The notes under the pieces are model-generated. The model did no database searches and was not told the origin of the DNA. It was given only the letters and a program-made list of their open reading frames with translations. A stretch of DNA of 64,000 nucleotides from an uncultured Erythrobacter sp. (GTDB lineage: Bacteria > Pseudomonadota > Alphaproteobacteria > Sphingomonadales > Sphingomonadaceae). Where the stretch lies: positions 248,001 through 312,000 of the forward strand of contig CANMIS010000001.1 in assembly GCA_947498065.1 (NCBI GenBank), read 5' to 3'. Shown piece after piece: positions 1-8,779 of this stretch (position 1 is the first letter of the stretch; each line of letters begins with the position of its first letter). Made by a program: the position numbers and the translations under genes.

Positions 1-392
1 ATTAGAATACGCGCCGCGCGTGAGGGCGCACTATACGCATCAATAGCGAGCAAGCGATCATGCACGTCGCCCAGCCGGTCCATGTCGGTGCACGTTTCAG
101 ATTCTGCCAGCAACTGAGCGCGCTCTACATCTGCGGCGAGTACGAGCTCTTCGGGTGTTATCGACCCGCTCGGCGCATCTTGCGCGATATAACCCAAGCT
201 GAGTTTTGATGATTTTGAGATCGCGCCTTCATCCGGTTCAATCTCACCGATAAGCGCTTTCATTAAGGTCGATTTGCCAGCACCATTTCGGCCAATCAGC
301 CCAACACGCGCGCCTTGCGGAATGGCCGCACTCGCGCGCTCGAGGATTGGGCGGCCGCCCAGCCGAACAGTGACATCATCAATTGTAAGCAT
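1..392 (-). CDS. ABC-F family ATPase, N-terminal part (cut by window edge)
   Basis: The minus strand reads from an ATG at 392 and stays open to base 1, so only about 130 residues are visible and the gene continues beyond the window. The start MLTIDDVTVRLGGRPIL is followed by a Walker A motif GRNGAGKST near residues 35-43 and a Q-loop-like segment LGYIAQDAP. This is the first ABC domain of a soluble twin-ATPase protein of the Uup/YheS/EttA (ABC-F) group. These proteins act on ribosomes and have no membrane part. Which subgroup it belongs to depends on the missing linker and second domain. It has its own upstream gap (393-527). Confidence 0.85.
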   Translation of the reverse strand, partial: MLTIDDVTVRLGGRPILERASAAIPQGARVGLIGRNGAGKSTLMKALIGEIEPDEGAISKSSKLSLGYIAQDAPSGSITPEELVLAADVERAQLLAESETCTDMDRLGDVHDRLLAIDAYSAPSRAARIL

Positions 393-527
393 GGCCGCGC
401 CCTAGCAATTCATACCGCTAGGCCCAATGGCTTTGATGCAGAAGCCGCAAATTGATTGAACACGAGGAGCCATTTTCTTACATTGTAAAAGTTTCTGGCA
501 CGTCTCTCGTGTCGCATTGCGCGCGCC
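393..527. other. Intergenic gap with short palindrome
   Basis: This gap separates the ABC-F start from the stop of the TSUP gene; both are on the minus strand. It holds the 11-base palindrome TTACATTGTAA at 478-488, about 86 bases upstream of the ABC-F start, which could be an operator. I see no gene or clear terminator. Confidence 0.35.
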
Positions 528-1301
528 TCAAAGCCCAACCAACAACCTCACTCCTACAACCATCACAAGCGCAGCCGTAAGCCAGCGGATCACGCGCCCG
601 GGCAAGAACTTCACCGCCATCAAGCTGCCGATTTGTCCGCCAATGGCGACCGCTAGCAGCAGCGGTAGAGCCGCGCCAACGGCGCCTCCGAATGCGGCGG
701 GGCCTTGTTTCAGCAGCTGGCCGATGAGCCCGAACAGGGAATTGATCAGAATGAAGAAACTGGCGGTTGCGGCGATGGCGCGCGGGTCTTTCCACCGCGT
801 GAGGTGCAGCAGCGGGGCGAGAAATATTCCTCCGCCAATGCCGACCAACCCGGCCAGATAGCCGAGCGGCGCGGCGATGAAAGGCATAGCTTTTGCGAAA
901 CGCGTGGGGGATGTCAGCTCCCCCGCCTCCGCCGCCTTTTCCCTCAGCGGGATGAGCATGGTGATCCCGGTCAGCACCAGGCTAATGCCGAGCAGCAGCA
1001 TGAAGGTCTCTCGGTCAATCGGGGTCAGCCCGCCCTGCAAGGCCGCCGGGGCAGCCAGAGCGGTCATCACAATCGCGCCGCGCCACGGGGTTATCTTCGC
1101 CCGCGCGAAACGCACGCTGCCGCCCGCGACCACGATGATATTGCACGCCAGCGCCACCAACGGCAGCAGCCGGTAATCCAGCCCTGAGATCGCCAGCAAA
1201 GCAGCATAGGTTGACCCGCCGCCAAACCCGACCGCCGCATAGAGCAGCGCGGTGACAAAGAACGCCGCGGCGAGCAGCACCGGAACCGCGCCCAGCATCA
1301 T
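528..1301 (-). CDS. TSUP/TauE-SafE family anion exporter
   Basis: A 257-residue integral membrane protein with about seven or eight hydrophobic helices and the glycine-rich turns typical of the sulfite exporter TauE/SafE family. Examples are VGFGGGSTYAALL near residue 25 and the matching GLVGIGGGIFLAPLL in the second half, which reflect the family's internal duplication. Family members move sulfite, sulfoacetate or other small organic anions across the inner membrane; the substrate cannot be told from sequence. Two adjacent ATG codons (1301 and 1298) could start it. It lies downstream of secA on the same strand, but the 87-base gap holds a perfect palindrome that may give it its own control. 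Confidence 0.85.
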   Translation of the reverse strand: MMLGAVPVLLAAAFFVTALLYAAVGFGGGSTYAALLAISGLDYRLLPLVALACNIIVVAGGSVRFARAKITPWRGAIVMTALAAPAALQGGLTPIDRETFMLLLGISLVLTGITMLIPLREKAAEAGELTSPTRFAKAMPFIAAPLGYLAGLVGIGGGIFLAPLLHLTRWKDPRAIAATASFFILINSLFGLIGQLLKQGPAAFGGAVGAALPLLLAVAIGGQIGSLMAVKFLPGRVIRWLTAALVMVVGVRLLVGL

Positions 1302-1348
1302 GCTCGCGCGATCCGATGGGTCACATCAAAACCTGGGCAAGCAGCCGC

Positions 1349-1364
1349 TGACGTCATGACGTCA
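1349..1364. promoter_or_regulatory. 16-base perfect palindrome upstream of the TSUP gene
   Basis: TGACGTCATGACGTCA equals its own reverse complement. It can be read as two overlapping TGACGTCA octamers. It lies 48-63 bases upstream of the TSUP start and 25 bases past the secA stop, which suits an operator for the exporter. The binding protein is unknown. Confidence 0.5.
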
Positions 1365-1388
1365 CCCGCGCTGCCCCCAGCCATGCGT

Positions 1389-4154
1389 TTATGCCGCGCT
1401 CTTGCCGCCCGCTGCGCCGTGGCAATGCTTGTACTTGTTGCCAGACCCACAAGGGCACGGCGCATTGCGGCTGACGTTGAGGTTCGCATAGGGGTTGTCT
1501 GCATTGGACCCGCCCGGCCCAAATGCCGCGCGCGGCGAACCAGCAAGTGAGCCAAACATTTCCGGCCGCTCTGCCGAACCGTCACCATCGTTGGAATTGT
1601 CCAGCCCGGTCAGCGGATCGATATGGCCGGTTAGGAAATCTGGCAGATCAGGCAGCGCCTCTGCCTCTGGCGGGGCCATGCGAAGTTCGGCCTGGAACAG
1701 GATCTTGGTCACTTCCTCGCGCAGGGTATCAAGCATGGTTTCAAACAGGCCGAACGCCTCTTGCTTATACTCGTTGATCGGCTGTTTCTGCGCAATCCCG
1801 CGCATCCAGATCACCTGGCGCAGCGCATCAAGCGTGGCGAGGTGTTCTTTCCAGTGGAAGTCGAGCTGGCGCAGCAGCACGTCCTTTTCAACCACGCGCC
1901 ACAGGTCCGGATCGCTTTCCGCCATCTTGGCCGTGATCATCGCATCGGTCTGCTCGCGCACGCGCTCTTCGATCAGCTCGGGCTCGACCTGCTCTTCCTC
2001 CATCCAATCATCCAATGGAGGCGTGATGCCGAACACGTCTTGCAGCTTCGTCTTGAGCGTTTCGATATCCCACTGCTCTGGATAAGAGCCGGGAGGGCAC
2101 GCGTCGCTGACCAGCGAATTGACCGTATCGTGGCGCATATCGACGACGACATCATCGACCGTTTCTGAGTCCATGATTTCAGAACGCTGCTCGTAAATGA
2201 CTTTACGCTGGTCGTTCATCACGTCATCGTATTGGACGACCTGTTTACGCACGTCGTAATTGCGCGCCTCGACCTTTTTCTGAGCCGTTTCAATGGCTTT
2301 GGATAGCCATTTTGACCCGATTGCCTCGCCATCTTCGAGGTTTGAATTCATCATTTTGGAGAACAGAGTGTCTGGGCCAAAGATGCGCAGCAGGTCGTCT
2401 TCCAGGCAGAGGTAGAAGCGCGAGAGGCCGGGGTCACCCTGACGGCCAGAGCGGCCGCGCAGCTGGTTATCGATCCGGCGGCTTTCGTGCCGCTCCGTGC
2501 CAAGCACGAACAGACCGCCTGCCTCGAGGACCTTGGCCCGCTCCTCGGCCACTTCCGCTTTGATCCGGTCCGCTTCCAGCGCGTATTTCGGATCGTCTTT
2601 CGCGATGTCTTTAAGCTCATCCTCGAGCCGGTATTCGAGATTGCCGCCGAGCTGAATATCGGTGCCGCGGCCCGCCATATTGGTGGCGATGGTCACCGCG
2701 CCAAGGCGGCCCGCCTGCGCCACAATATGCGCCTCGCGCTCGTGCTGGCGTGCGTTCAAAACCTCATGCTTCACGCCTTCCTCATCGAGGAATTTGCTCA
2801 GCAATTCAGACTTTTCGATAGAAACCGTGCCGACCAGCACCGGCTGACCAATCTCGGCCTTTTCAGCGATGGCTTTCGCAATCGCCTGAAACTTGTCCAT
2901 CGTGTTCTTGTAGAATTCGTCTTCTTCATCGATCCGTTGGACCGGAACATTGGTCGGGATCTCGACCGTGTTCATTTTGTAGATGTCCCAGAATTCCGCC
3001 GCCTCTGTCGCGGCCGTACCGGTCATGCCGGACAGCTTGGGATACATGCGGAAATAATTCTGGAAGGTGATCGATGCCATCGTCTGGTTCTCAGGCTCGA
3101 TCTTCACGCCTTCCTTGGCCTCGGCCGCTTGGTGCAGACCGTTTGACCAGCGCCGCCCGTCCATCATCCGGCCGGTGAACTCATCGATGATCACGACCTT
3201 GTCGTCTTTGACGATGTAGTCGGTGTCGCGCTTGAACATGTGCACGGCTTTCAGCGCCTGATCCAAGTGGTGGACCACTTGCGTGTTCTCAACGTCGTAG
3301 AGGTTCTCTGTTTCGAGCAGGCCCTTCTCGATCAGCAGTTGCTCAGTCTTGTCGAGGCCTTCCTCAGTCAGCTGGATCTGCTTGGTCTTCTCGTCCTTCT
3401 CGTACCAGTCTTCCGGGATTTCCTTCACCACCGCGTCGAGCGAGACGTAGAGGTCAGACTTATCCTCGGTTGGGCCAGATATGATCAGCGGAGTCCGGGC
3501 CTCGTCGATCAGGATGGAATCGACCTCATCGACAATGCCGAAGTTAAACGGACGCTGGACCATTTGCCCGCGCTCATGCTTCATATTGTCGCGCAGATAG
3601 TCAAAGCCGAACTCGTTGTTCGTGCCATAGGTGACGTCAGCATTATAGGCATCGCGGCGGGCATATTCGTCGATATTGGGCACGACCACGCCGACGCTCA
3701 GACCGAGCCAATTGTACAGCTGCCCCATCCACTCCGCATCACGCGCGGCGAGGTAATCATTGACGGTCACAACGTGCACACCCTTGCCCTCAATCGCGTT
3801 GAGATAGGTCGCCAGCGTCGCCATCAGGGTTTTACCCTCACCCGTGCGCATTTCCGCGATCTCGCCGCGATGCAGCACGATGCCGCCGATCATCTGCACG
3901 TCAAAGTGGCGCATGCCGAATACGCGCACCGAAGCCTCACGCACGGTCGCAAACGCCTCTGGCAGGATCTCATCCAGCGTTTTGCCGCCGTCCAATTGCT
4001 CGCGGAATTTGTCCGTCTGCGCCTTCAATTCTTCGTCAGAAAGCGCCTGAATTTGCTCTTCCAAGGCGTTGATCTGATCAACGACCTTGCGAACGGATTT
4101 GACGTAGCGATCGTTGGAAGAGCCAAACAGAGACTTGGCGATTGCGTTAAACAT
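1389..4154 (-). CDS. secA: Preprotein translocase ATPase SecA
   Basis: The ATPase motor that pushes unfolded preproteins through SecYEG. The 921-residue protein has the usual length and order: Walker A MRTGEGKT at residues 102-109, the [15 protein letters not shown] region near 206-220, the second nucleotide fold with [10 protein letters not shown], the helical scaffold, and a C-terminal zinc tail [17 protein letters not shown] that binds SecB and phospholipid. The reading frame opens 30 codons earlier, but [16 protein letters not shown] is the normal SecA beginning, so I place the start at the ATG at 4154. The gap before the next upstream gene suggests its own promoter. Confidence 0.98.
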   Translation of the reverse strand: MFNAIAKSLFGSSNDRYVKSVRKVVDQINALEEQIQALSDEELKAQTDKFREQLDGGKTLDEILPEAFATVREASVRVFGMRHFDVQMIGGIVLHRGEIAEMRTGEGKTLMATLATYLNAIEGKGVHVVTVNDYLAARDAEWMGQLYNWLGLSVGVVVPNIDEYARRDAYNADVTYGTNNEFGFDYLRDNMKHERGQMVQRPFNFGIVDEVDSILIDEARTPLIISGPTEDKSDLYVSLDAVVKEIPEDWYEKDEKTKQIQLTEEGLDKTEQLLIEKGLLETENLYDVENTQVVHHLDQALKAVHMFKRDTDYIVKDDKVVIIDEFTGRMMDGRRWSNGLHQAAEAKEGVKIEPENQTMASITFQNYFRMYPKLSGMTGTAATEAAEFWDIYKMNTVEIPTNVPVQRIDEEDEFYKNTMDKFQAIAKAIAEKAEIGQPVLVGTVSIEKSELLSKFLDEEGVKHEVLNARQHEREAHIVAQAGRLGAVTIATNMAGRGTDIQLGGNLEYRLEDELKDIAKDDPKYALEADRIKAEVAEERAKVLEAGGLFVLGTERHESRRIDNQLRGRSGRQGDPGLSRFYLCLEDDLLRIFGPDTLFSKMMNSNLEDGEAIGSKWLSKAIETAQKKVEARNYDVRKQVVQYDDVMNDQRKVIYEQRSEIMDSETVDDVVVDMRHDTVNSLVSDACPPGSYPEQWDIETLKTKLQDVFGITPPLDDWMEEEQVEPELIEERVREQTDAMITAKMAESDPDLWRVVEKDVLLRQLDFHWKEHLATLDALRQVIWMRGIAQKQPINEYKQEAFGLFETMLDTLREEVTKILFQAELRMAPPEAEALPDLPDFLTGHIDPLTGLDNSNDGDGSAERPEMFGSLAGSPRAAFGPGGSNADNPYANLNVSRNAPCPCGSGNKYKHCHGAAGGKSAA

Positions 4155-4295
4155 GGGATGTGGACCTGTCGAAATAATGCGGTGTGGGCGCAGCGGGATC
4201 GCTGAGCGCTGAAACCTGAAAAATGTGGGCGGTCTGCTTTGCACGGGGTGTTCGCGCCGCCAGCAGAATGCGTTACTTAAGAGGCGGAATTTCGC

Positions 4296-4568
4296 CTATT
4301 CGTAGGCGCGATCAACGCCCATCAGGACCGGCAAACGCAGCACCTTGGGCACGCGAACAGGCTTGCCTTTCTTGGCATCCTTGCACTTCGCGGTTTGCTT
4401 TTCAGGCTTGCCGGCGGGCGTGGTCGCCTCGCACGGCTCATTCGCGTCGGCACCGGCAGCAACGCCGATGTCCTGGTTCAGCGCCTCTGCCAATGTCGCA
4501 TGCGCGGGCGAGCCGATGGCGGCAAACCCGGTAAGCAGAGCGAGAAAGGCGATAATCTGACGGCGCAT
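4296..4568 (-). CDS. Small secreted protein, unknown function
   Basis: A 90-residue protein I do not recognise. Residues 1-24 form a clear signal peptide (MRRQIIAFLALLTGFAAIGS then PAHA, likely cut after AHA). The mature part is about 65 residues with two cysteines (CEATT, AKCKD), a lysine-rich middle and a hydrophobic stretch PKVLRLPVLMG near the end. The two cysteines could form a periplasmic disulfide. It lies between secA and two TonB-like genes on the same strand. Confidence 0.6.
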   Translation of the reverse strand: MRRQIIAFLALLTGFAAIGSPAHATLAEALNQDIGVAAGADANEPCEATTPAGKPEKQTAKCKDAKKGKPVRVPKVLRLPVLMGVDRAYE

Positions 4569-4623
4569 AGCGATGCCGATATATGCTCTGCGAGGCGGTT
4601 CGTCTAGCCCGCGCGCAATTCGC

Positions 4624-5427
4624 CTATTCCGCCGGGGTTTCTCGCTTGATCACCAAGGGTTCTGGCGGCGCTTCGCTTTCGACCGACACTGTAAATCTTA
4701 TGACGCGGTCTTGCGGCTCGCCATTGGCATCACGCCACGGCCCTCCTGTAGCCAAACCACCACACGGTTTGTCTCCAGGAAAGTTCTTCGGCAAGGCCCC
4801 TTCTTCATTGACAACTCTGCAATTCAGCACCGTTCCATCCGAGCGTACAATTGCGCTGATGGTTACAGAGAAAGCGTCAAGCCCTGCCTTGCGAAAGCGC
4901 CAATAATGGCGGTCTGTGAATGTGCCGGCCACGGCATTGCCTTCCGCATCAAGCGCAGGCTCAAACTCCGCCACCTTCATCGCGGTGGCGCAGGTAAAGT
5001 CGTCGAGACCTGGAAAGCCAGTAGACTCGGTGACAGAGCAACTGACCGGCTTGCCATTCGCATCGACCGCCATTTCATACCAGATCACGCCTTGCGCCTC
5101 TTGCAGGTACAAATCCGCAGGCAGGACGGCGCCTCTGAACCAGTTAAACCGACCACCAGCGGGAATAGGATTCCTTGGCCCTGAGGGAGTTGCAGGCTGA
5201 ACCGATATCGGTGGCGGAGGAGCGAGTTGACTCTCAGGTATGCCTTCCGCCGCACCAATCGCTTTTTCACTAGCTTTGGCCATTGCAGCATTGGCAGCGT
5301 CAGCCGCGGCTTCAGAAGCCGCTTCAACCGCATCGGTTACCGCTTCATCCTGCGCGGCGAGCGGAGCCGCCGCGAGCGCTCCAACAAGAGCCATTCCCAA
5401 GGGATGTAAACTGTTTAGCCCGCGCAT
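4624..5427 (-). CDS. Secreted TonB-like C-terminal domain protein (paralog A)
   Basis: A 267-residue exported protein. The signal peptide ends near residue 25 (LVGALAAAPLAAQ). An alanine/glutamate-rich linker follows to about residue 75, then a TonB C-terminal-like fold: YLQEAQGVIWYEMAVDANGK, CSVTESTGFPGLDDFTC and a closing F-P-A segment. Classical TonB has an uncleaved membrane anchor and contacts ExbBD; this protein seems to be released into the periplasm, so it is unlikely to be a true energy transducer. The ATG overlaps the stop of the upstream paralog by one base (TAATG), so the two are probably co-translated. Confidence 0.7.
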   Translation of the reverse strand: MRGLNSLHPLGMALVGALAAAPLAAQDEAVTDAVEAASEAAADAANAAMAKASEKAIGAAEGIPESQLAPPPPISVQPATPSGPRNPIPAGGRFNWFRGAVLPADLYLQEAQGVIWYEMAVDANGKPVSCSVTESTGFPGLDDFTCATAMKVAEFEPALDAEGNAVAGTFTDRHYWRFRKAGLDAFSVTISAIVRSDGTVLNCRVVNEEGALPKNFPGDKPCGGLATGGPWRDANGEPQDRVIRFTVSVESEAPPEPLVIKRETPAE

Positions 5428-6212
5428 TATTCAGGATCCTCCAGCACCACATTGATCGTCGCAGTCACTCGCTTGGCCACAGGCACACCATATTCATCGC
5501 GATAGGGAATGCCCGGCCGCCCTATTGACCCAGAGCAGAGCCTGCCGCGCTCCCGATCGCGCTCAATGTCTGCTCGCATTTTTTCAGGAATATCGCCTTC
5601 GATGCTCAGGATATCACAATCGGTGGTTACGCCTTCCGCAGTGTGCAGATATTGAAACACAATCCGCATTTGCGGCATCTCTGGCTCTTTCTTGCGCCAG
5701 AAATGAGATCCTTGATAGACATCTTCAATTTGAACGCCATCCGCACTTATCGCTGGCTTAAACTCGGCTCGCTCCAAGACCAACTGACAGGTAGCCTCGT
5801 CAAGCACGGCGGAGCCTGAACTGCTACTGATCTTGCAGTCTGTCGGCTTGCCAAGGTCACTGACGGTCACATCGTATTCGGTGCGTCCTTCCTCATTGGC
5901 CACCCATGCAGTTGCGGGATAATCCGCTTGAGTGATCCAATTGCTCGCTCTTGTCTCTGGAAAGGCCTTGGTTCCCTTATCTTCCTGAGCGCCATTGCCG
6001 CTTGCAATTCCAATGCGAGGAGGCCGCGGTATCGGTGGAACGGACATCGTAGGAGGTTGCTCCATTGCATCCACTGCCCGGTCACCTGCCGCTTCAACGG
6101 GCTTGCTTCCTTCTCGAATTTCACCATCGGCAGACTGCGCGGATGCAGAAATGGCTGTGATATTGGCAAATGCAAAAACACCGCCGACGAACATAAAGCT
6201 GATCTTTTTCAT
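5427..6212 (-). CDS. Secreted TonB-like C-terminal domain protein (paralog B)
   Basis: A 261-residue protein with the same plan as its downstream neighbour: a signal peptide starting MKKISFMFVGG (likely cut after ASA near residue 23), a proline-rich linker (MSVPPIPRPPRIG), then a TonB-like domain with YPATAWVANEEGRTEYDVTV, CKISSSSGSAVLDEATC and a C-terminal extension with one more cysteine pair. The frame is open far upstream, but that region overlaps argJ on the other strand, so the ATG at 6212 is preferred. The pair looks like a tandem duplication. Its promoter must lie in the 87 bases shared with argJ. Confidence 0.7.
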   Translation of the reverse strand: MKKISFMFVGGVFAFANITAISASAQSADGEIREGSKPVEAAGDRAVDAMEQPPTMSVPPIPRPPRIGIASGNGAQEDKGTKAFPETRASNWITQADYPATAWVANEEGRTEYDVTVSDLGKPTDCKISSSSGSAVLDEATCQLVLERAEFKPAISADGVQIEDVYQGSHFWRKKEPEMPQMRIVFQYLHTAEGVTTDCDILSIEGDIPEKMRADIERDRERGRLCSGSIGRPGIPYRDEYGVPVAKRVTATINVVLEDPE

Positions 6213-6299
6213 AAGCGTAGGCCTATCAGAGCGTGGCTGAATGCCAAACAACAAAACCCGCAATTGCACGGCCGCATTTTGCGCATTACGGCAGCGGCC

Positions 6300-7526
6300 A
6301 TGGAACTTCAGACTTCGCCCTTGGCCCTGCCCTTTCCTGACATGCCGCCCATCGCTGGCGTCACTGTGCGCACGGCCCGCGCGCGCTACAAAGACTGGGA
6401 TCGGGCTGACCTGACCTATGTTGAGCTTGCCGAAGGAACCGCCGTAGCCGGCGTGTTCACGCAAAGCGCCTGCGCCTCGTCCGAGGTTGAGCTGGGCCGC
6501 GCAAATCTCGCCAATGGCTGCGCCCGTGCGCTGATCGTCAATGCGGGCAATGCCAATGCTTTCACCGGCTATCGCGGGCGCGAGGCAGTCGAGGCGATCA
6601 TGACGCAAACTGCCGAGCATTTGGGATGCTTACCCGGCGATGTGTTTGTCTCCTCCACCGGAGTGATCGGCGTTCCCCTGCCCAAAGACAAAGCGCGCGA
6701 AGGTCTATCCGCCGCCTTCACTGCCGAGGAAGCGGGCTGGGAAGACGCCGCCAATGCGATTGGCACGACCGACACCTTTGCCAAGGGCGCGCACGCGTCC
6801 GCCATCATCGGCGACACACGCGTGGAGCTGGTCGGGATCATCAAAGGCTCCGGCATGATCGCCCCCGATATGGCGACCATGCTGGGCTATATTTTTACCG
6901 ATGCGGACATCGCGCCGGCGTTCTTGCAAGAGCTGCTGAGCGCAGCCAATGCGCAAACCTATTCCTGCATCACGGTGGATGGCGACACCTCGACCAGTGA
7001 CACGGTGCTGGCCTTTGCAACCGGCAAAGCGGGCAATGCCCGGATCGAGAGCTTTGACAGCGCAGGCGCGGATGCCTTTGCCGCCGCCCTCACCGATCTG
7101 TGCCGTCAGCTCGCGCAATTGGTGGTGCGCGACGGCGAAGGTGCGAGCAAGTTCATCACGGTGTGCGTGAGCGGCGCAGCCGATAACGACAGTGCGCGCC
7201 GCGTTGGCCTGGCCATTGCCAACTCGCCGCTGGTCAAAACCGCTATCGCCGGAGAAGACGCCAATTGGGGCCGCGTTGTTATGGCCGTCGGCAAGGCTGG
7301 CGAACCGGCGGACCGCGATACGCTCTCCATCGCATTCGGCGGCGTGTGGGCGGCGAAGAATGGTCTGCCGATTGAGGATTATGACGAGGCACCCGTGGCC
7401 GAGCATCTCAAGGGCGACGCGATTGATCTCGCGGTTGATCTGGGCATTGGCGATGGCCGCGCGAGCGTTTGGACCTGCGATCTCACCCACGGATACATCT
7501 CGATCAATGCGGACTACCGATCATGA
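6300..7526 (+). CDS. argJ: Glutamate N-acetyltransferase / amino-acid N-acetyltransferase
   Basis: ArgJ moves the acetyl group from N-acetylornithine to glutamate in the cyclic arginine pathway; bifunctional forms also use acetyl-CoA. The 408-residue length is typical. The self-cleavage site is visible in GSGMIAPDMATMLG, where Thr193 becomes the N-terminal nucleophile of the beta chain. The start MELQTSPLALPFPDMPPIAG aligns with the family; the ORF itself extends far upstream but without ArgJ-like sequence. Its stop overlaps the next gene by four bases (ATGA). Confidence 0.97.
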   Translation: MELQTSPLALPFPDMPPIAGVTVRTARARYKDWDRADLTYVELAEGTAVAGVFTQSACASSEVELGRANLANGCARALIVNAGNANAFTGYRGREAVEAIMTQTAEHLGCLPGDVFVSSTGVIGVPLPKDKAREGLSAAFTAEEAGWEDAANAIGTTDTFAKGAHASAIIGDTRVELVGIIKGSGMIAPDMATMLGYIFTDADIAPAFLQELLSAANAQTYSCITVDGDTSTSDTVLAFATGKAGNARIESFDSAGADAFAAALTDLCRQLAQLVVRDGEGASKFITVCVSGAADNDSARRVGLAIANSPLVKTAIAGEDANWGRVVMAVGKAGEPADRDTLSIAFGGVWAAKNGLPIEDYDEAPVAEHLKGDAIDLAVDLGIGDGRASVWTCDLTHGYISINADYRS

Positions 7527-8341
7527 GCGATGACGGCATTAGCGCGCTTGATGGAGAAATTCGCGATCTGATGCGCTTTGCCGCGCGCGGATCAATGCTG
7601 CCCCGGTTTCAGAACCTTGCCGATGGCGAGATTGAGATGAAGGGCGAGGATGACCCCGTTACCGTGGTCGACCGCGAGGTGGAAAGCTTCCTCACCGAGG
7701 CGCTCACCAAGCTTGCGCCCGGCGTGCCCGTGGTGGGCGAAGAAGCGGCACACGCGGATGAAAGCGTGCTCGAGCACTTGTCGCAGCAATGCTGGATCAT
7801 CGACCCGCTCGATGGGACCGCCAATTTCGCCGAGGGCAAAGAACCCTTCGGCATTATTATCGCTCTGGCGGATGCGGGCCATGCGGTGGCGGGATGGCTG
7901 TATGATCCCATTCACGACCGACTGTGCCATGCGCGCGCTGGCGAAGGCGCGTTTGTGAACGGGATCAAGATCGCCGCCAAAACGACCGGGCAAGAGCCCC
8001 CCGTTGCGGCGATTTCAAAGCTCTTTCTGGACGAGCATCAGATCGCGGAGGTCGATGCAAAAATCGCCCCGCATTACACACTGGCAGACATTCCGCGCTG
8101 CGCGGCGGAGCAGTATCCGCGGCTCGCGCTGGGCGAGAATGATGTCTCTAGTTTTGAGCGCACGCTCGCCTGGGATCACGCCGCAGGTGTGCTCTGGCTC
8201 AATGAAGCGGGCGGCAAAGCGGCGCGGCTGGATGGCAGCGCATACCGCGTGGATCAGCATGGAATGCCCGGATTGCTGGGCGCATCCAGCCCGGCCATTT
8301 GGGAAGCTTACGTCCAAAGAGTAATGGCGCAGCCGAGCTAA
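7523..8341 (+). CDS. hisN: Inositol monophosphatase-family phosphatase, probable histidinol-phosphatase
   Basis: A 272-residue member of the lithium-sensitive metal-dependent phosphatase family. The metal-binding motifs are all present: VGEEAAHAD near residue 73, WIIDPLDGTANFAEG near 92-106 (the D-P-L-D-G-T signature) and WDHAAGVLWLNEAGG near 215. The sequence resembles the histidinol-phosphate phosphatases that serve histidine synthesis in alphaproteobacteria. That assignment is by family resemblance, and inositol or sugar phosphates remain possible substrates. It overlaps argJ by four bases, so both amino-acid genes are probably translated together. Confidence 0.85.
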   Translation: MSDDGISALDGEIRDLMRFAARGSMLPRFQNLADGEIEMKGEDDPVTVVDREVESFLTEALTKLAPGVPVVGEEAAHADESVLEHLSQQCWIIDPLDGTANFAEGKEPFGIIIALADAGHAVAGWLYDPIHDRLCHARAGEGAFVNGIKIAAKTTGQEPPVAAISKLFLDEHQIAEVDAKIAPHYTLADIPRCAAEQYPRLALGENDVSSFERTLAWDHAAGVLWLNEAGGKAARLDGSAYRVDQHGMPGLLGASSPAIWEAYVQRVMAQPS

Positions 8342-8382
8342 CGACCGCGCCACCTACCCTATATTTGAACTGCTCGCCGGGC

Positions 8383-8703
8383 TTACAAAGAGCCTTCGAT
8401 CAGCGCTTTAAGCTGGCTCTTAGGACCAGCGCCCTTTTGCTCAGCGACGAGCTTTCCGCCCTTGTACATCGCCAGATAAGGGATGCCTTGCACGCCGAGT
8501 TCAGCGGCGACGTCGGTGTTGTCGACGATATCGACCTTCGCAATTTTGACTTGGCCGGCGAACTCTTCGCTCAGCTCTTCCAGAGCAGGCGCGATCATTT
8601 TACATGGTCCGCACCAATCCGCCCAGAAATCCACCAGTACGGGGGTTTCGCTGTCGAGCACGTCGGCTTTAAAACTGTCGTCGGTCACATTGATGGTGGC
8701 CAT
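8383..8703 (-). CDS. trxA: Thioredoxin
   Basis: A 106-residue thioredoxin with the redox site WCGPC at residues 30-34, the cis-proline segment GIPYLAMY and the usual C-terminal helix. It is a cytoplasmic disulfide reductant. It follows addA on the same strand after a 76-base gap that may hold a promoter, and converges with hisN. Confidence 0.97.
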   Translation of the reverse strand: MATINVTDDSFKADVLDSETPVLVDFWADWCGPCKMIAPALEELSEEFAGQVKIAKVDIVDNTDVAAELGVQGIPYLAMYKGGKLVAEQKGAGPKSQLKALIEGSL

Positions 8704-8779
8704 GGAAATTCTCCTGTTATCATTGTTGCACCCTATTTAGGCGCGCGGGCGCGCACTCTCAAGCGCTGGGCGAATAGCT

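Noticed and set aside
3240..4205. Open frame of 321 codons opposite secA
   Set aside because: It is antisense to a certain gene. GC-rich codon bias creates long open frames on the opposite strand; it has no ribosome site or family features.
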